64,000 nucleotides of DNA from Myxococcales bacterium (GTDB lineage Bacteria; Myxococcota; Myxococcia; Myxococcales; Myxococcaceae), in contig JAUXRI010000247.1 of the NCBI GenBank assembly GCA_030681895.1, forward strand, positions 1 to 64,000, written 5' to 3'. A program made the translations under genes and the position numbers. The first letter of the stretch is position 1; every line of letters starts with the position of its first letter. The notes under the pieces were generated by a model, which saw nothing but the letters and a program-made list of their open reading frames with translations, was not told the origin of the DNA and did not search any database. Of the stretch, positions 29,454-38,694 are shown in pieces.

Positions 29454-31079
29454 GTGACTTCCCCCGTGTCCGACACACCCGAGAACGACACCTTCGTCAG
29501 CGGCAAACACCGCATCGTCGGAGGCCGCTACATTCTCGAGAAGCAGCTCGGCGCTGGCGGCATGGGCACCGTCTGGAAGGCCAGCCAGATGGGCGTCGGC
29601 AACGTCGTCGCCATCAAGTTCCTGCACGACGCGCTCTCGTCGGATCCCGGCCTCGTCAAACGCTTCGAGCAGGAGGCGAAGGTCTCGCTCGAGGTGACGC
29701 ACCCCGGCGCGGCCCAACTGCTCGACACCGGGCGAGATCCGAAGACCGGCCAGCTCTACCTCGTCTTCGAGTTCGTCGACGGTGAGGACCTGCGCGCACG
29801 CCTCAACACCGAGGGCGCCTTCTCGTTCGACGAAGCCCGCGACATCGCGCTGCGCGTCGGTGAGGTGCTCGCGGCGGCCCACGCGCGCGGCATCGTGCAC
29901 CGCGACATCAAGCCCGAGAACATCCGGCTGCGGCGCGATCTCGGCGGCACGCACGTGAAGGTGCTCGACTTCGGTATCGCGAAGTTCCGTCCCGAGGCGA
30001 ACGCGCGGCTCACCGCCGATGGCGCGATCGCCGGCACGCCTGGCTACATGGCGCCGGAGCAGGTGCGCGCCGAAGGCATCGACGGGCGCGCCGACATCTA
30101 TGCGCTGGGTCTCGTCACCTACGAGATGATGACGGGTCTGCCGGCGTTCACGTCGACGTCTGCGCCGGCGCTCCTCGTCGATCAGATGACGACCCAGGTG
30201 CCTGCGCTTTCCGCTCGAGCGCCGGGCCGCGACTTTCCCGAGCTCGACACCATCATCCAGAAGGCCTGCGCGAAGGACCCGGCGCAGCGGTACCAGTCGG
30301 CGAAGGAGTTCGTCGCCGCGATGAAGGCGCTCTCCCCTCCTCCGTGGAGCTCTCGCGCCCGCGCGGCCGTGGCTCCGGCCAATCGCGCGACGCCGCTGAA
30401 CATCCCGCCGCTCCCGCAGGCCACGGTGGTGCAGTCGTCCTCGAAGGCGCCGCTCGTCATCGGCCTGCTCGCGCTGGTTGGCGTGCTCGTCGGCGGTGGG
30501 GCGTACGTCGTGTCGCGGCTCGCGAGGCCGGCAGGCCTGTATTGGACGCTCCCGAGGCCCGTCCCCACTGCCGACTGCGCGGGCAGCGACCGCTACACGC
30601 CCGAGGTTCGTCAGCTCTCGAACGCCGAACTCGAACGCCGCCTTCAGTCGACTCGCCTCGTGCCGCCGAGCACTGCGCTGCGTCAGGTCGAGCTCCTCAA
30701 GGCGAGCGCCAGCGCCTACGACCCTTCGACGCGGGAATGCACGTACCGCATCATGTTGATGGGCTCCGTGGCGACGGAAGAGACGACGCTGCGCGCGACG
30801 CCCGAGCTGTGGGGCCACACGCGTGAGGTGAAGGAGCTCGAGCTGTTGTTCCTCGAGATGCCGCTGCTGCAACGATGGAACGTCGCCCAGCGCAAGGACG
30901 TGCTCGCGCAGATCGACTCGACCTTCGTCGCGACGCTCACCGAGAAGGAGCCGGGCGATCGCGAACACTGGCGGCGGCAGTATTACGGGGTCGAGCTCAC
31001 CTGCGAGGCGACCGACGAAGTGCTCGAGCAGCTCAAAGCGAAGCGCCCGAAGGACTGTCTCAACCTGACGCCACGCTGA
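29454..31079 (+). CDS. Transmembrane Ser/Thr protein kinase
   Basis: A 541-residue protein with a complete Hanks-type kinase at about 26-295: GAGGMGTV, Lys55, HRDIKPEN at 149-156, DFG at 172-174, GTPGYMAPEQ. A Pro/Ala linker leads to one membrane helix (about 333-355) and a 185-residue extracytoplasmic domain with two or three Cys that I do not recognise. GTG 29454 is used here; GTG 29466 is an equally possible start. The gene is divergent from the beta-barrel gene and ends one base from the convergent LolA-like gene. Confidence 0.93.
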   Translation: MTSPVSDTPENDTFVSGKHRIVGGRYILEKQLGAGGMGTVWKASQMGVGNVVAIKFLHDALSSDPGLVKRFEQEAKVSLEVTHPGAAQLLDTGRDPKTGQLYLVFEFVDGEDLRARLNTEGAFSFDEARDIALRVGEVLAAAHARGIVHRDIKPENIRLRRDLGGTHVKVLDFGIAKFRPEANARLTADGAIAGTPGYMAPEQVRAEGIDGRADIYALGLVTYEMMTGLPAFTSTSAPALLVDQMTTQVPALSARAPGRDFPELDTIIQKACAKDPAQRYQSAKEFVAAMKALSPPPWSSRARAAVAPANRATPLNIPPLPQATVVQSSSKAPLVIGLLALVGVLVGGGAYVVSRLARPAGLYWTLPRPVPTADCAGSDRYTPEVRQLSNAELERRLQSTRLVPPSTALRQVELLKASASAYDPSTRECTYRIMLMGSVATEETTLRATPELWGHTREVKELELLFLEMPLLQRWNVAQRKDVLAQIDSTFVATLTEKEPGDREHWRRQYYGVELTCEATDEVLEQLKAKRPKDCLNLTPR

Positions 31080-31080
31080 C

Positions 31081-31836
31081 TCACCCGCGCTCGAGGGCCT
31101 GCTCGGTGAAGGCGTCATCGCCGACGGCCGAGTCTTCCAGCTTGAGCACCGTCATCTGCGTCTTCGAGCCGCTCTGCAGGTTCTCCATCACGGCGTCGGC
31201 GGCGATGACGCGCTCCTTGAACGCCTTGAGCTTGAGCGTGCGGTAGCGCTTGAAGGGCTTACCGGCCTTGTCCTGGTACTCGACGCGCATCGGCACGTAC
31301 GTCTGTTTGTCGATGAACAACTTCACCTCACCGTACGCCGACGCCTCATCACCCTTCCCCTTGAGCACGAAGCAGTCGCGGCCTTCGACCTTCTCGTCGG
31401 CCAGCTGGGTGACGTCGTCGTCGCGCGCGCCGTTCGAGGCGATGTCGGCGTAGGCGAAGTCGGTGTCCATGAAGGCCTTGCTGCGATCGCTCTTCGCCAC
31501 CTTCCGCACGCGCTTGAGCTTCGGCAGGTAGAGCGAGACGTCGTCGCCTTCACCCTTCGCGCCCTCGACCGTCAGCACTGCGACGCCCGCGACTCCGGCG
31601 GGAGCGGAGAAACGAGCGAGCGCGTGGCTCTTGCCGTTGATCGTGCGGCTCGAGCTCGACAGCTGCTGCTCCTTCACCTTGCCGTCGCTGCTGGTGGTGA
31701 CGAGCTTGAGCTCGGCGGTCAGCCCCACGAGGTTGAGCGCGCCCTTCTCACGGGACTTGCGGGAGATGTCGGCGGCGGACTCGGCAGCGAGGGCCGGAAG
31801 AGAAACGACGAGCGCAGCGAGAGCGAGGAGGCGCAT
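31081..31836 (-). CDS. Outer-membrane lipoprotein-sorting (LolA-like) periplasmic protein
   Basis: From ATG 31836 the 251-residue protein has a clear signal peptide ending in ALAAES. The mature part is beta-rich and contains TADISRKSREKGALNLVGLTAELKLVT, an ARFSAPAGVAG strand, FMDTDFAYADIAS and DCFVLKGKG, the usual landmarks of the LolA-like family that carries the annotation outer membrane lipoprotein-sorting protein. Such proteins bind lipid or lipoprotein in a half-barrel; the true cargo is unknown. It lies in a convergent gap of one base with the kinase and 57 bases from the rhomboid gene in the same direction. Confidence 0.85.
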   Translation of the reverse strand: MRLLALAALVVSLPALAAESAADISRKSREKGALNLVGLTAELKLVTTSSDGKVKEQQLSSSSRTINGKSHALARFSAPAGVAGVAVLTVEGAKGEGDDVSLYLPKLKRVRKVAKSDRSKAFMDTDFAYADIASNGARDDDVTQLADEKVEGRDCFVLKGKGDEASAYGEVKLFIDKQTYVPMRVEYQDKAGKPFKRYRTLKLKAFKERVIAADAVMENLQSGSKTQMTVLKLEDSAVGDDAFTEQALERG

Positions 31837-31893
31837 GGAGTGAGCCTTGTACCAGAGGAGACGAGCGACCGACGCGCGCGGTGGGAGCGCCAT

Positions 31894-33660
31894 TCACTCC
31901 CCGAAGTACTCGGGCAACGTCTCTTTGAGGCGGCGCTCGGCGTCTTCGAGGCGCTTGTTCGAAGGCTCGAGGGTGCGCGCGGTCTGCAGCTTCAGGAGCG
32001 CCCGGCGTGGGTGGCCCAGCGCCAGCTCGCAGCGCGCCTCGGCCTCGAGCGCCTCCGCGTCATCAGGGGCGTACGTCACCGCGTCCTGGGCGGCGGCGCA
32101 GGCACGCTCCACTTCCCCAGCCGACAGCCACGCTCTCGACAACAGCACCCGCGCCGGCCCGTTCGATGGGTCGGTCTTCACCGCGACCGACAAGGCCTCT
32201 GCCGCCGGCACCGCGTCACCCTGATCCAACAGCGCCTGCCCGAGCCGCGTGAGCACCGGCCCTGAGTTGGGGAAGAGGAGCGCCTCGGCCCGTGACAGCC
32301 GCAGCACCTGCCCCTCTTCGAAGCGCACGCCCGCGAGCATCTGCTCGACCACCTGGCCGTAACGCGGGTACGGCGCCGACCACTGGAAGACGAGTTGGTA
32401 GACGACGCGCCCTCGCGGCACGAAGAACGCGGCGAGCCTGGTGGCTCCTGACGTCTCGTCGACGACCGCGCGGACCCGCACGCCATCGCGATCGCCGATG
32501 CGCACCAGCTCGGTCGACTCGGTGCGCACGCGGGTCACCTCGACGCCCAGCGCCCGGGGCGTGAGCCGCTCCTCGACGAAGCGGTGCGCGGCGGCCATGG
32601 CGTCGGCGCCCTCGGCCATCTGAACGGCTTCGGCGGCGAAGCTGGCGCGGCCCAGCCCCGGGAGGCCGTTGTACCAGGCGACTCGTCCCAGCGGCGTCGC
32701 CCCCCGGCCCCAGGTCGACGGCACGTGAATCGAGAAGCCGTACACGTCATCGCGCTCGACGCGCGTCGGGGGCAGGAACTCCGCGAACACGAGGTGACCG
32801 AAGAAGACGGCCATCAAGATGCCGATCGACGGGAGCGCCCGGAGCGCCGGCTCCCACCACCAGCGCCGCCCTTCCGCCAGCAGCCGCGGACGCATCAGGG
32901 AGCCCGCCGCCAGGCCCGCGACCAGACCGCCGCCGTGCGCCCAGTTGTCGACGCCCTGCGAAGTGATGCCGATGAGGAGCAGGCCCAGCGCCGTCGGGAT
33001 CGCCGCGTCGCCCATCACGCTGCGGTGAAACGCCGACAACGAGCTGCGGTACTTGAGGCCGAACGCCACCACGCCGCCAAGACAACCGAACACCATGCCC
33101 GAGGCGCCGATGGTGACCGCCTCGTTCAGGAAGAGCGACGCCGTCATGGTGGCGAGGCCCGAGAAGACGAGCAGCCAGAGGTAGTCGAGCGTTCGGTACG
33201 TGTTCTCGAGCATGCCCCCGACGTTGAAGAGCACGAACATGTTGAGGCCCAGGTGCAGGCCGTCGCGGTGCAGCAGGTTCGCGGTGAAGAGCCTCCAGAG
33301 CTCTCCGAGATCGAAGATCAGCGGCCCGACCTTCCCGCCGTAGCGGACCATGTCGTCGAGCTCCATCACCCCGCCCTCGGCCGTCGCGAGGAACGCGGCG
33401 AGGTTCACCAGGATGACGGCCGAGGTGATGAAGGGGAACCGCGAGAGCGAGAACGCGCGCGAGAAGTAGGCCTTGCGCCCGTCCTGCAGGCGCTGCCAGA
33501 GCTCCAGCTCGCACGCGGGCACGAAGCGTTCGCCCGTCACGGCCGGCATGCACACCAGGCTCTGCGGAGACACCTCTCCCCGGGTGATGCGACTCTCGAA
33601 CTCGCTCAGGTCGAGCTCTTCGTCGCCGACTTCCGTGCGCAGGGTGACCGGGGCCGCCAT
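31894..33660 (-). CDS. Rhomboid intramembrane protease fused to PsbP-like and TPR domains
   Basis: With start ATG 33660 (in-frame ATGs at 33672 and 33705 are also possible) the protein has 588 residues. A short GYF-like N-terminus (about 10-60) precedes six helices with the rhomboid motifs HLGLN (His136, Asn140), GASG with nucleophile Ser187, and NWAHGGG with His242. After the helices there is a PsbP/DUF1795-like beta domain (about 290-430, SIHVPSTWGRG) and then TPR-like repeats (about 445-580). Ser and His are both present, so the protease should be active on membrane substrates. The tail would be outside or in the cytoplasm depending on topology. The start is close to the divergent FHA gene (114 bases). 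Confidence 0.9.
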   Translation of the reverse strand: MAAPVTLRTEVGDEELDLSEFESRITRGEVSPQSLVCMPAVTGERFVPACELELWQRLQDGRKAYFSRAFSLSRFPFITSAVILVNLAAFLATAEGGVMELDDMVRYGGKVGPLIFDLGELWRLFTANLLHRDGLHLGLNMFVLFNVGGMLENTYRTLDYLWLLVFSGLATMTASLFLNEAVTIGASGMVFGCLGGVVAFGLKYRSSLSAFHRSVMGDAAIPTALGLLLIGITSQGVDNWAHGGGLVAGLAAGSLMRPRLLAEGRRWWWEPALRALPSIGILMAVFFGHLVFAEFLPPTRVERDDVYGFSIHVPSTWGRGATPLGRVAWYNGLPGLGRASFAAEAVQMAEGADAMAAAHRFVEERLTPRALGVEVTRVRTESTELVRIGDRDGVRVRAVVDETSGATRLAAFFVPRGRVVYQLVFQWSAPYPRYGQVVEQMLAGVRFEEGQVLRLSRAEALLFPNSGPVLTRLGQALLDQGDAVPAAEALSVAVKTDPSNGPARVLLSRAWLSAGEVERACAAAQDAVTYAPDDAEALEAEARCELALGHPRRALLKLQTARTLEPSNKRLEDAERRLKETLPEYFGE

Positions 33661-33774
33661 TCCGGGAACCATCGTACCAACGCCTACCCCGCACCCCGCA
33701 TCCATGACTCCGTGCAGAATCTCGAAGATGTGTTGGTGCGCGGAACCGTACAGTGGTGCTAGAAGTTCTACCGC

Positions 33775-35571
33775 GTGCTGAAGCTGATCATCGAAGACGA
33801 CGAAGGCCGCAAGACCGTCGTCCCTTTCGTACGGGACGAGATCACCATTGGTCGGCAAGAGGGCAACACCATCCGCTTGACCGAGCGGAACGTGTCTCGC
33901 CGTCATGCCCGCTTGCTGCGGCAGAGCGTGAATGTCCTCATCGAGGACCTCGGCAGCTACAACGGCATCAAGGTCAACGGCGATCGCATCACCGGCCAGG
34001 TCCAGGTGCAGGACGGCGACCTGATTCAGATCGGTGACTACGATCTGGCGATTCAGCGCGAAGAAGAAGCGCGCGCCGCCGCGGCCTCGTCCGCCACCGT
34101 GCCGCTCGACCCGTCACGCGCCCCGACCGCCCTCGCCACGGCCACCGTGAAGTTGCCCGACCCGGGCGCCACGATGCCGTCGCTCCCGGTCGTCAACGTC
34201 CCCGAGGCCTCGGAAGACGACATTCAAGACGCGCCCGCCGCCGACGAGCCGCCGCGCCACCAGTCGACAGCCGTCATTCGTATCGATCAGGTCGCCGGCA
34301 GCCGCCCCCAGCGCACGGTGCAGTCGCTCGACGCGAACGAGGCCCCGCGGCTCGTGGTGCTGAACACCGACTTCGCCGGCCGCGAGTTCCCCTGCACCCG
34401 CACCGAGCTGCGCATCGGGCGCACCGACGACAACGACATCGCCATCGATCACCGCTCGCTCTCGCGGACGCACTGCAAGCTGGTGCGCGAAGACTCCGGT
34501 GAGTGGAAGATCATCGATCTGCAGTCTGCCAACGGCCTCATGGTGAACGGCGAGCCGTACGCCCAGGTGACGCTGCGCATCGGCGACGTGCTCGAGCTCG
34601 GCCACTTGAAGATGAAGTTCGTCGCGGCCGGTGACTCGGTCACCATCAACTCCGGCACCTCGAACGTCACCTCCGAGAGCAGCAAGCCCGCGTCGTCGAA
34701 GGGCCCGCTCATCGCCGTGGTGCTCGCGCTCCTCGTCATCGTCATCGGTGGCGGCGGCTACGTGATGATGAAGAGCGGCAGCACGACCGACCCGAAGCCG
34801 GTCAAGCCAATCGATCCCGTGGTCGAGCCCATCAAGGTCGTCGAGAACCCGACGGTCGACCCGAAGCCCCCAGACGACCCGCCGAAGTCGAACCAGGTGG
34901 ACGTCGAGCAGAAGAACGACAAGCTGATCGCCGACGCCGAAGCCTCCATCGCCAGCGGCGACTTGACGACAGCCGAAGCCTACCTGCAGCAGTGCAAGGT
35001 CGGCGCGTCGCTGTGCCCGAGGGCGCAGGCGATGCTCGGTCAGCTGTCGAGCGAGAAGGGGTACCTCGCGGCGCTCAATGAGGCGAAGAAGGCGCTCGAC
35101 AAGGGCGACCTGAAAGGCGCCGGAGTCGCGCTCGACAACGCTCGCCAGACCAAGCTGCTCAGGGCCAGGCTGTCGGAGCTCGATCGCCAGCGAAGCGTCG
35201 CCGTCGAGGCGCTGGTGGCGGCCAACGCGAACAAGCCGCCCATCGTGAAGCCGGCGCTGCCCGACCCGAACGTGGCAAACGAAGCGAAGAAGGCCCAGAT
35301 CGACAAGCTGCTGGCCGACGCGAAGGACGCCAAGAAGAACGGGACCTTCAAGACCGCGGTCGACGCCCTCCTCAAGTGCCTGACCATCGATAGCAAGAAC
35401 CCCGATTGCACCGTGAGCCTGGCGTCGACCTACGCCACTCGGGGCAGCAAAGAGAACAACGAGGAAGACAACAAGAAGGCCAAGCAGATGTACGAGCAGT
35501 TCCTGAAGGTCGCCGCACCCGAAGACAAGCGGCGAGCCCGCGTCGCGGACATTCTCGCCGGTCAGAAGTGA
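33775..35571 (+). CDS. Tandem FHA-domain, transmembrane, TPR protein
   Basis: The 598-residue protein starts at GTG 33775. FHA 1 is at about 22-90 (IGRQEGNTIRL, VSRRHARL, SYNGIKVNG) and FHA 2 at about 212-285 (IGRTDDNDIAI, LSRTHCKL, SANGLMVNG); both keep the Arg, Ser and His/Asn residues that bind phospho-threonine. One membrane helix (about 311-332) follows a Ser-rich linker, then a Lys/Asp linker and three TPR-like repeats with Cys pairs (QCKVGASLCPRA; CLTIDSKNPDC). It should bind phosphorylated proteins in the cytoplasm, possibly targets of the nearby Ser/Thr kinases, and expose TPRs outside. The next gene (REC-XRE) follows 9 bases later in the same direction. Confidence 0.92.
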   Translation: MLKLIIEDDEGRKTVVPFVRDEITIGRQEGNTIRLTERNVSRRHARLLRQSVNVLIEDLGSYNGIKVNGDRITGQVQVQDGDLIQIGDYDLAIQREEEARAAAASSATVPLDPSRAPTALATATVKLPDPGATMPSLPVVNVPEASEDDIQDAPAADEPPRHQSTAVIRIDQVAGSRPQRTVQSLDANEAPRLVVLNTDFAGREFPCTRTELRIGRTDDNDIAIDHRSLSRTHCKLVREDSGEWKIIDLQSANGLMVNGEPYAQVTLRIGDVLELGHLKMKFVAAGDSVTINSGTSNVTSESSKPASSKGPLIAVVLALLVIVIGGGGYVMMKSGSTTDPKPVKPIDPVVEPIKVVENPTVDPKPPDDPPKSNQVDVEQKNDKLIADAEASIASGDLTTAEAYLQQCKVGASLCPRAQAMLGQLSSEKGYLAALNEAKKALDKGDLKGAGVALDNARQTKLLRARLSELDRQRSVAVEALVAANANKPPIVKPALPDPNVANEAKKAQIDKLLADAKDAKKNGTFKTAVDALLKCLTIDSKNPDCTVSLASTYATRGSKENNEEDNKKAKQMYEQFLKVAAPEDKRRARVADILAGQK

Positions 35572-35580
35572 GGGGCACCC

Positions 35581-36186
35581 GTGCGAGGCTCGCCACAGAT
35601 CAAGATCCTCGTCGTCGACGACGAACCTGACAACGCGCAGCTCTTCGACGCGCTCCTGACGCGCGAGGGTTACGGCGTCGTCACCCTGTCAGACCCCACG
35701 AAGGTGATGCCGATGCTCAAGGAGCACGACTTCCACCTCGTGATCCTCGACGTGATGATGCCCAAGATGAGCGGCACCGAGGTGCTGGAGCAGATCCGCT
35801 CCTTCGATGACGACATCGCGGTGATCGTCGCGACGGGCTTCCCGACCGTGGAGTCGGCGGTGGCCAGCCTCAAGAACGCCGCCAGCGACTACGTGCGCAA
35901 GCCGGTCGAGCCGCCGGTCTTCATCGAGACCGTCAAGCGTGTCCTCGACAAGAAGGGCATCACCCGCGACCCCGAGGCCGAGCTGCACCGCGGCATCGGC
36001 CGCTTCATTCGTGAAGGGCGCACCCGCCAGAACCTGACGCTCAAGCAGCTCGCGCGTCGCACGGGGCTGTCGGTCTCACTGCTGTCGCAGATCGAGCGCG
36101 CCGAGTCGTCTGCGTCGATCGCGTCGCTCTATCGAATCGCCTCGGCGCTCCGTGTTCGCATGAGCGAGCTGTTCGCCGACGTCTGA
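35581..36186 (+). CDS. Response regulator with C-terminal XRE-type HTH
   Basis: The 201-residue protein begins at GTG 35581. The receiver domain (about 7-122) has Asp13/Asp14, phospho-acceptor Asp57 in ILDVMMP and Lys107 in VRKPVEP. An XRE helix-turn-helix (about 137-198, LTLKQLARRTGLSVSLLSQIER) replaces the more common OmpR or NarL type output. It probably switches transcription on phosphorylation by an unknown kinase. It follows the FHA gene by 9 bases, so the two form an operon and may belong to one signalling chain. The receiver of the hybrid kinase at 21-23 kb is not adjacent. Confidence 0.93.
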   Translation: MRGSPQIKILVVDDEPDNAQLFDALLTREGYGVVTLSDPTKVMPMLKEHDFHLVILDVMMPKMSGTEVLEQIRSFDDDIAVIVATGFPTVESAVASLKNAASDYVRKPVEPPVFIETVKRVLDKKGITRDPEAELHRGIGRFIREGRTRQNLTLKQLARRTGLSVSLLSQIERAESSASIASLYRIASALRVRMSELFADV

Positions 36187-36195
36187 CGGCTTCAG

Positions 36196-36963
36196 CTACT
36201 CGCCACGAAACCGGGGCGTGCGCTTCTCCAGGATCGCGAGCCGGCCCTCGGCGGCGTCGGCGCTGTTGAACGAACGTCGACGCACGGCCTGGTAGTCGGC
36301 CAGGGCTGCGGACGACACCTCGCCGCGCGAGAGCAACGACAGCCCCTGCTTCAGGCCCGCGACCGCCAGCGGCGCGTTGCCGGCGAGCTCGGTGCAGAGC
36401 CGCTCGGCCTCGGCGACCGGCGCGTCCGAGACGGTGTCGACGAGCCCACGGCGCAGGGCTTCGTCGGCCGCGATGCGTCGGCCGGTGAGGAACAGGTACC
36501 GCGTCGTCGCGTCGCCGACCTTCGAGCGGAACCGATCGAGGCCGTTGAGCGAGTACACGACGCCGAGCCGGGCGGGCGGCATCGACAGCACGGCCCGCGC
36601 GCCGGCGACGCGGAAGTCACACGCGAGGGCGAGCTCACAGGCCGCTCCAAAAGCCGGCCCATCGATGGCGGCGACGCTCGGCGCAGGGTGATGCATGAGG
36701 CGATCGAGCACCTCGCTGAGGCGCTCGTCAGGCAGCCGCTCGCCTTCACCGTAGGTCGACAGATCGTTGAGATCCCACCCGGCGCTGAAGATGCCGTCGC
36801 CATCGCCCACCACGAGGAAGGCGCGAACACCCGAGGCCTGAGTGACGGCGGCGTCGAGCTGCACGAGCAGGCCTGAGTCGATGGCGTTCTTCCGGCCCGG
36901 GTTCGAGAGCGTCAACACCCGCACCCCACCGGCCCGATCTTCGACGCGCAGCGCGGCCGGCAC
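36196..36963 (-). CDS. Enoyl-CoA hydratase/isomerase family protein
   Basis: The 255-residue protein shows the crotonase fold: NPGRKNAIDSGLL near the start, the FSAGWDLNDLS oxyanion-loop segment, and DGPAFGAACELALACDFRVAG. The Glu pair of a classical hydratase is not evident at its usual site (ARLGVVYSLNG), so the reaction may be isomerase- or hydrolase-type rather than hydration. GTG 36963 is 3 bases past the stop of the biotin carrier gene, so it is the third gene of a carboxylase operon and probably acts in the same acyl-CoA pathway. Confidence 0.9.
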   Translation of the reverse strand: MPAALRVEDRAGGVRVLTLSNPGRKNAIDSGLLVQLDAAVTQASGVRAFLVVGDGDGIFSAGWDLNDLSTYGEGERLPDERLSEVLDRLMHHPAPSVAAIDGPAFGAACELALACDFRVAGARAVLSMPPARLGVVYSLNGLDRFRSKVGDATTRYLFLTGRRIAADEALRRGLVDTVSDAPVAEAERLCTELAGNAPLAVAGLKQGLSLLSRGEVSSAALADYQAVRRRSFNSADAAEGRLAILEKRTPRFRGE

Positions 36964-36966
36964 GGC

Positions 36967-37179
36967 TCAACCCAGGACGATCAGCACGTCGCCTTCGCTG
37001 ACCGACTGCGCCTCGGCGCAGCGGATCTCTTTGACCACGCCGGGGTCGGTCGCCTCGACGGGCATCTCCATCTTCATCGACTCGAGGATCACCAGGGTGT
37101 CACCCGCGTTCACCTGCTGCCCGACCTTGCACTCGATCTTCCACACGGTACCGGTGATGTGTGCAGTCACGTCAGCCAT
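36967..37179 (-). CDS. Biotin carboxyl carrier domain protein
   Basis: This 70-residue protein is just a biotinyl domain: two beta hairpins around the tetrapeptide ESMKMEM, where the Lys is biotinylated. It carries CO2 between a biotin carboxylase and a carboxyltransferase. It lies 30 bases downstream of the biotin carboxylase gene. Stand-alone carriers of this size are typical for acyl-CoA carboxylases of the actinobacterial/myxobacterial type. Confidence 0.95.
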   Translation of the reverse strand: MADVTAHITGTVWKIECKVGQQVNAGDTLVILESMKMEMPVEATDPGVVKEIRCAEAQSVSEGDVLIVLG

Positions 37180-37209
37180 CGTTTGCTCCAGAGAAAATGA
37201 AAGGTGGGG

Positions 37210-38559
37210 TCAGGGCTTCGCGTGGTGTTCGAGGAACTTCGTGTCGAGGCGGCCGGCGACGAAGGCCTCGGCCTCGAGGATGCGCAGGTGCAGCGGCACG
37301 TTGTGCTTGATGCCTTCGATGCGGAAGTTCGAGAGCGCTTCTTTCGCGCGGGCGATCGCCTGCGCGCGCGTGTCGCCCGTGATGATCAGCTTGGCGATCA
37401 TCGGGTCGTAGTTCGGCGTCACCAGGTTGCCTTCGGCGTACCCCGCGTCGAGGCGAACGCCCGGGCCCGTGGGCGGCTGGAACACCTTGAGCGGGCCGGG
37501 TGACGGGAAGAACTTCACCGGGTCCTCGGCGTAGATGCGGAACTCGAGCGCGTGGCCCTTTCGGGTGATCTCACCCTGCTGCAGCGTCAACGTCTCGCCG
37601 GCCGCGATGCGGAACTGCCAGCCGATGAGATCGACGCCGGTGGTGAGCTCGGTGACCGGGTGCTCGACCTGCAGCCGGGCGTTCATCTCGATGAAGTAGA
37701 CCTTGCCCTCGGAGTACAGCAGCTCGACCGTGCCGGCGTTGGCGTAGCCGAAGGCCTTCGCGGCTTTCAGGCCAGCGTCGAAGAGCTGCTGGCGCACGTC
37801 GGCGTTCTGGCCATCGAGGAAGAGCGGGCTGCCCGCCTCTTCGACCACCTTCTGGTGCCGGCGCTGAATCGAGCACTCGCGCTCGAGAATGTGGAGCGTG
37901 TGCCCTTTGAGATCTCCGAGGATCTGCACCTCGAGGTGGCGCGGCGCGGCGAAGTAGCGCTCGAGGTAGACGGTGTCGCGGCTGAAGGCAGCGCGCGCGC
38001 GATCGACGCAGGCGCGGAACACCTTCTCGAGCTCGGCGGGCGTGTTGGCGACAGCCATGCCGATGCCGCCTCCGCCACCGGCGGCCTTGCAGAGAATCGG
38101 GTAGCCGATGCGCTCGGCTTCGGCGAGCGCGGTCGCGACGTCGGGAATCGTGTCTTTCGAGCCCGGCACGATGGGCACACCGGCTTCAGCGACGAGTCGG
38201 CGCGCCTCGCTCTTGTCCTTCATGCGCAGCATCGCCTCGGGCGGCGGGCCGACGAAGGTGATGCCGTTGTCGGCGACGGTCTTCGCGAACTCGGCGTTCT
38301 CCGAGATGAAGCCGTAGCCGGGGTGAATCGCCTCGGCCTTGGTCTGCTTCGCCGCATCGAGCAGCGCGGCGACGTTCAGGTAGCTGTCCTTCGCGGGCGC
38401 AGGCCCGATGCGCACGGCCTCGTCTGCTTCCTTCACGAACGGCAGCTCGGCATCGGCGTCGGAGTAGACGGCGACGGTCTGCATGCCCATGCCGCGGGCA
38501 ACGGTGATGATGCGGCGGGCGATCTCTCCACGATTGGCGACGAGGATCTTCTTGAACAT
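37210..38559 (-). CDS. Biotin carboxylase subunit of an acyl-CoA carboxylase
   Basis: ATG 38559 with GAGAGG nearby gives 449 residues, the length of AccC. The N-terminus MFKKILVANRGEIARRI, the ATP-grasp loop KAAGGGGGIGM, EVQILGD, ERECSIQRRHQKVVEEAGSP and EMNARLQVEHPVTE motifs are all present, the last containing catalytic Glu and Arg. It carboxylates biotin on the adjacent 70-residue carrier. The absence of a carboxyltransferase gene here means the acyl-CoA specificity cannot be told. The frame is open further upstream but those extra residues have no domain. Confidence 0.95.
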   Translation of the reverse strand: MFKKILVANRGEIARRIITVARGMGMQTVAVYSDADAELPFVKEADEAVRIGPAPAKDSYLNVAALLDAAKQTKAEAIHPGYGFISENAEFAKTVADNGITFVGPPPEAMLRMKDKSEARRLVAEAGVPIVPGSKDTIPDVATALAEAERIGYPILCKAAGGGGGIGMAVANTPAELEKVFRACVDRARAAFSRDTVYLERYFAAPRHLEVQILGDLKGHTLHILERECSIQRRHQKVVEEAGSPLFLDGQNADVRQQLFDAGLKAAKAFGYANAGTVELLYSEGKVYFIEMNARLQVEHPVTELTTGVDLIGWQFRIAAGETLTLQQGEITRKGHALEFRIYAEDPVKFFPSPGPLKVFQPPTGPGVRLDAGYAEGNLVTPNYDPMIAKLIITGDTRAQAIARAKEALSNFRIEGIKHNVPLHLRILEAEAFVAGRLDTKFLEHHAKP

Positions 38560-38694
38560 GGGCCTCTCGAGCGGGACGCGCACCGTACCACGCGCGATTC
38601 CCGTCACTTTGCGAATACCCACGGCCCTGCGGCGTGACAACCGCTTTCCCGTTGCCGTTCGACCGAAAGTGGATCGACGCGGCGACCGCAGGGT

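Noticed and set aside
33760..33770. TAGAAGTTCTA palindrome just upstream of the FHA gene start
   Set aside because: It is short and lies where the ribosome site should be; there is no second copy.
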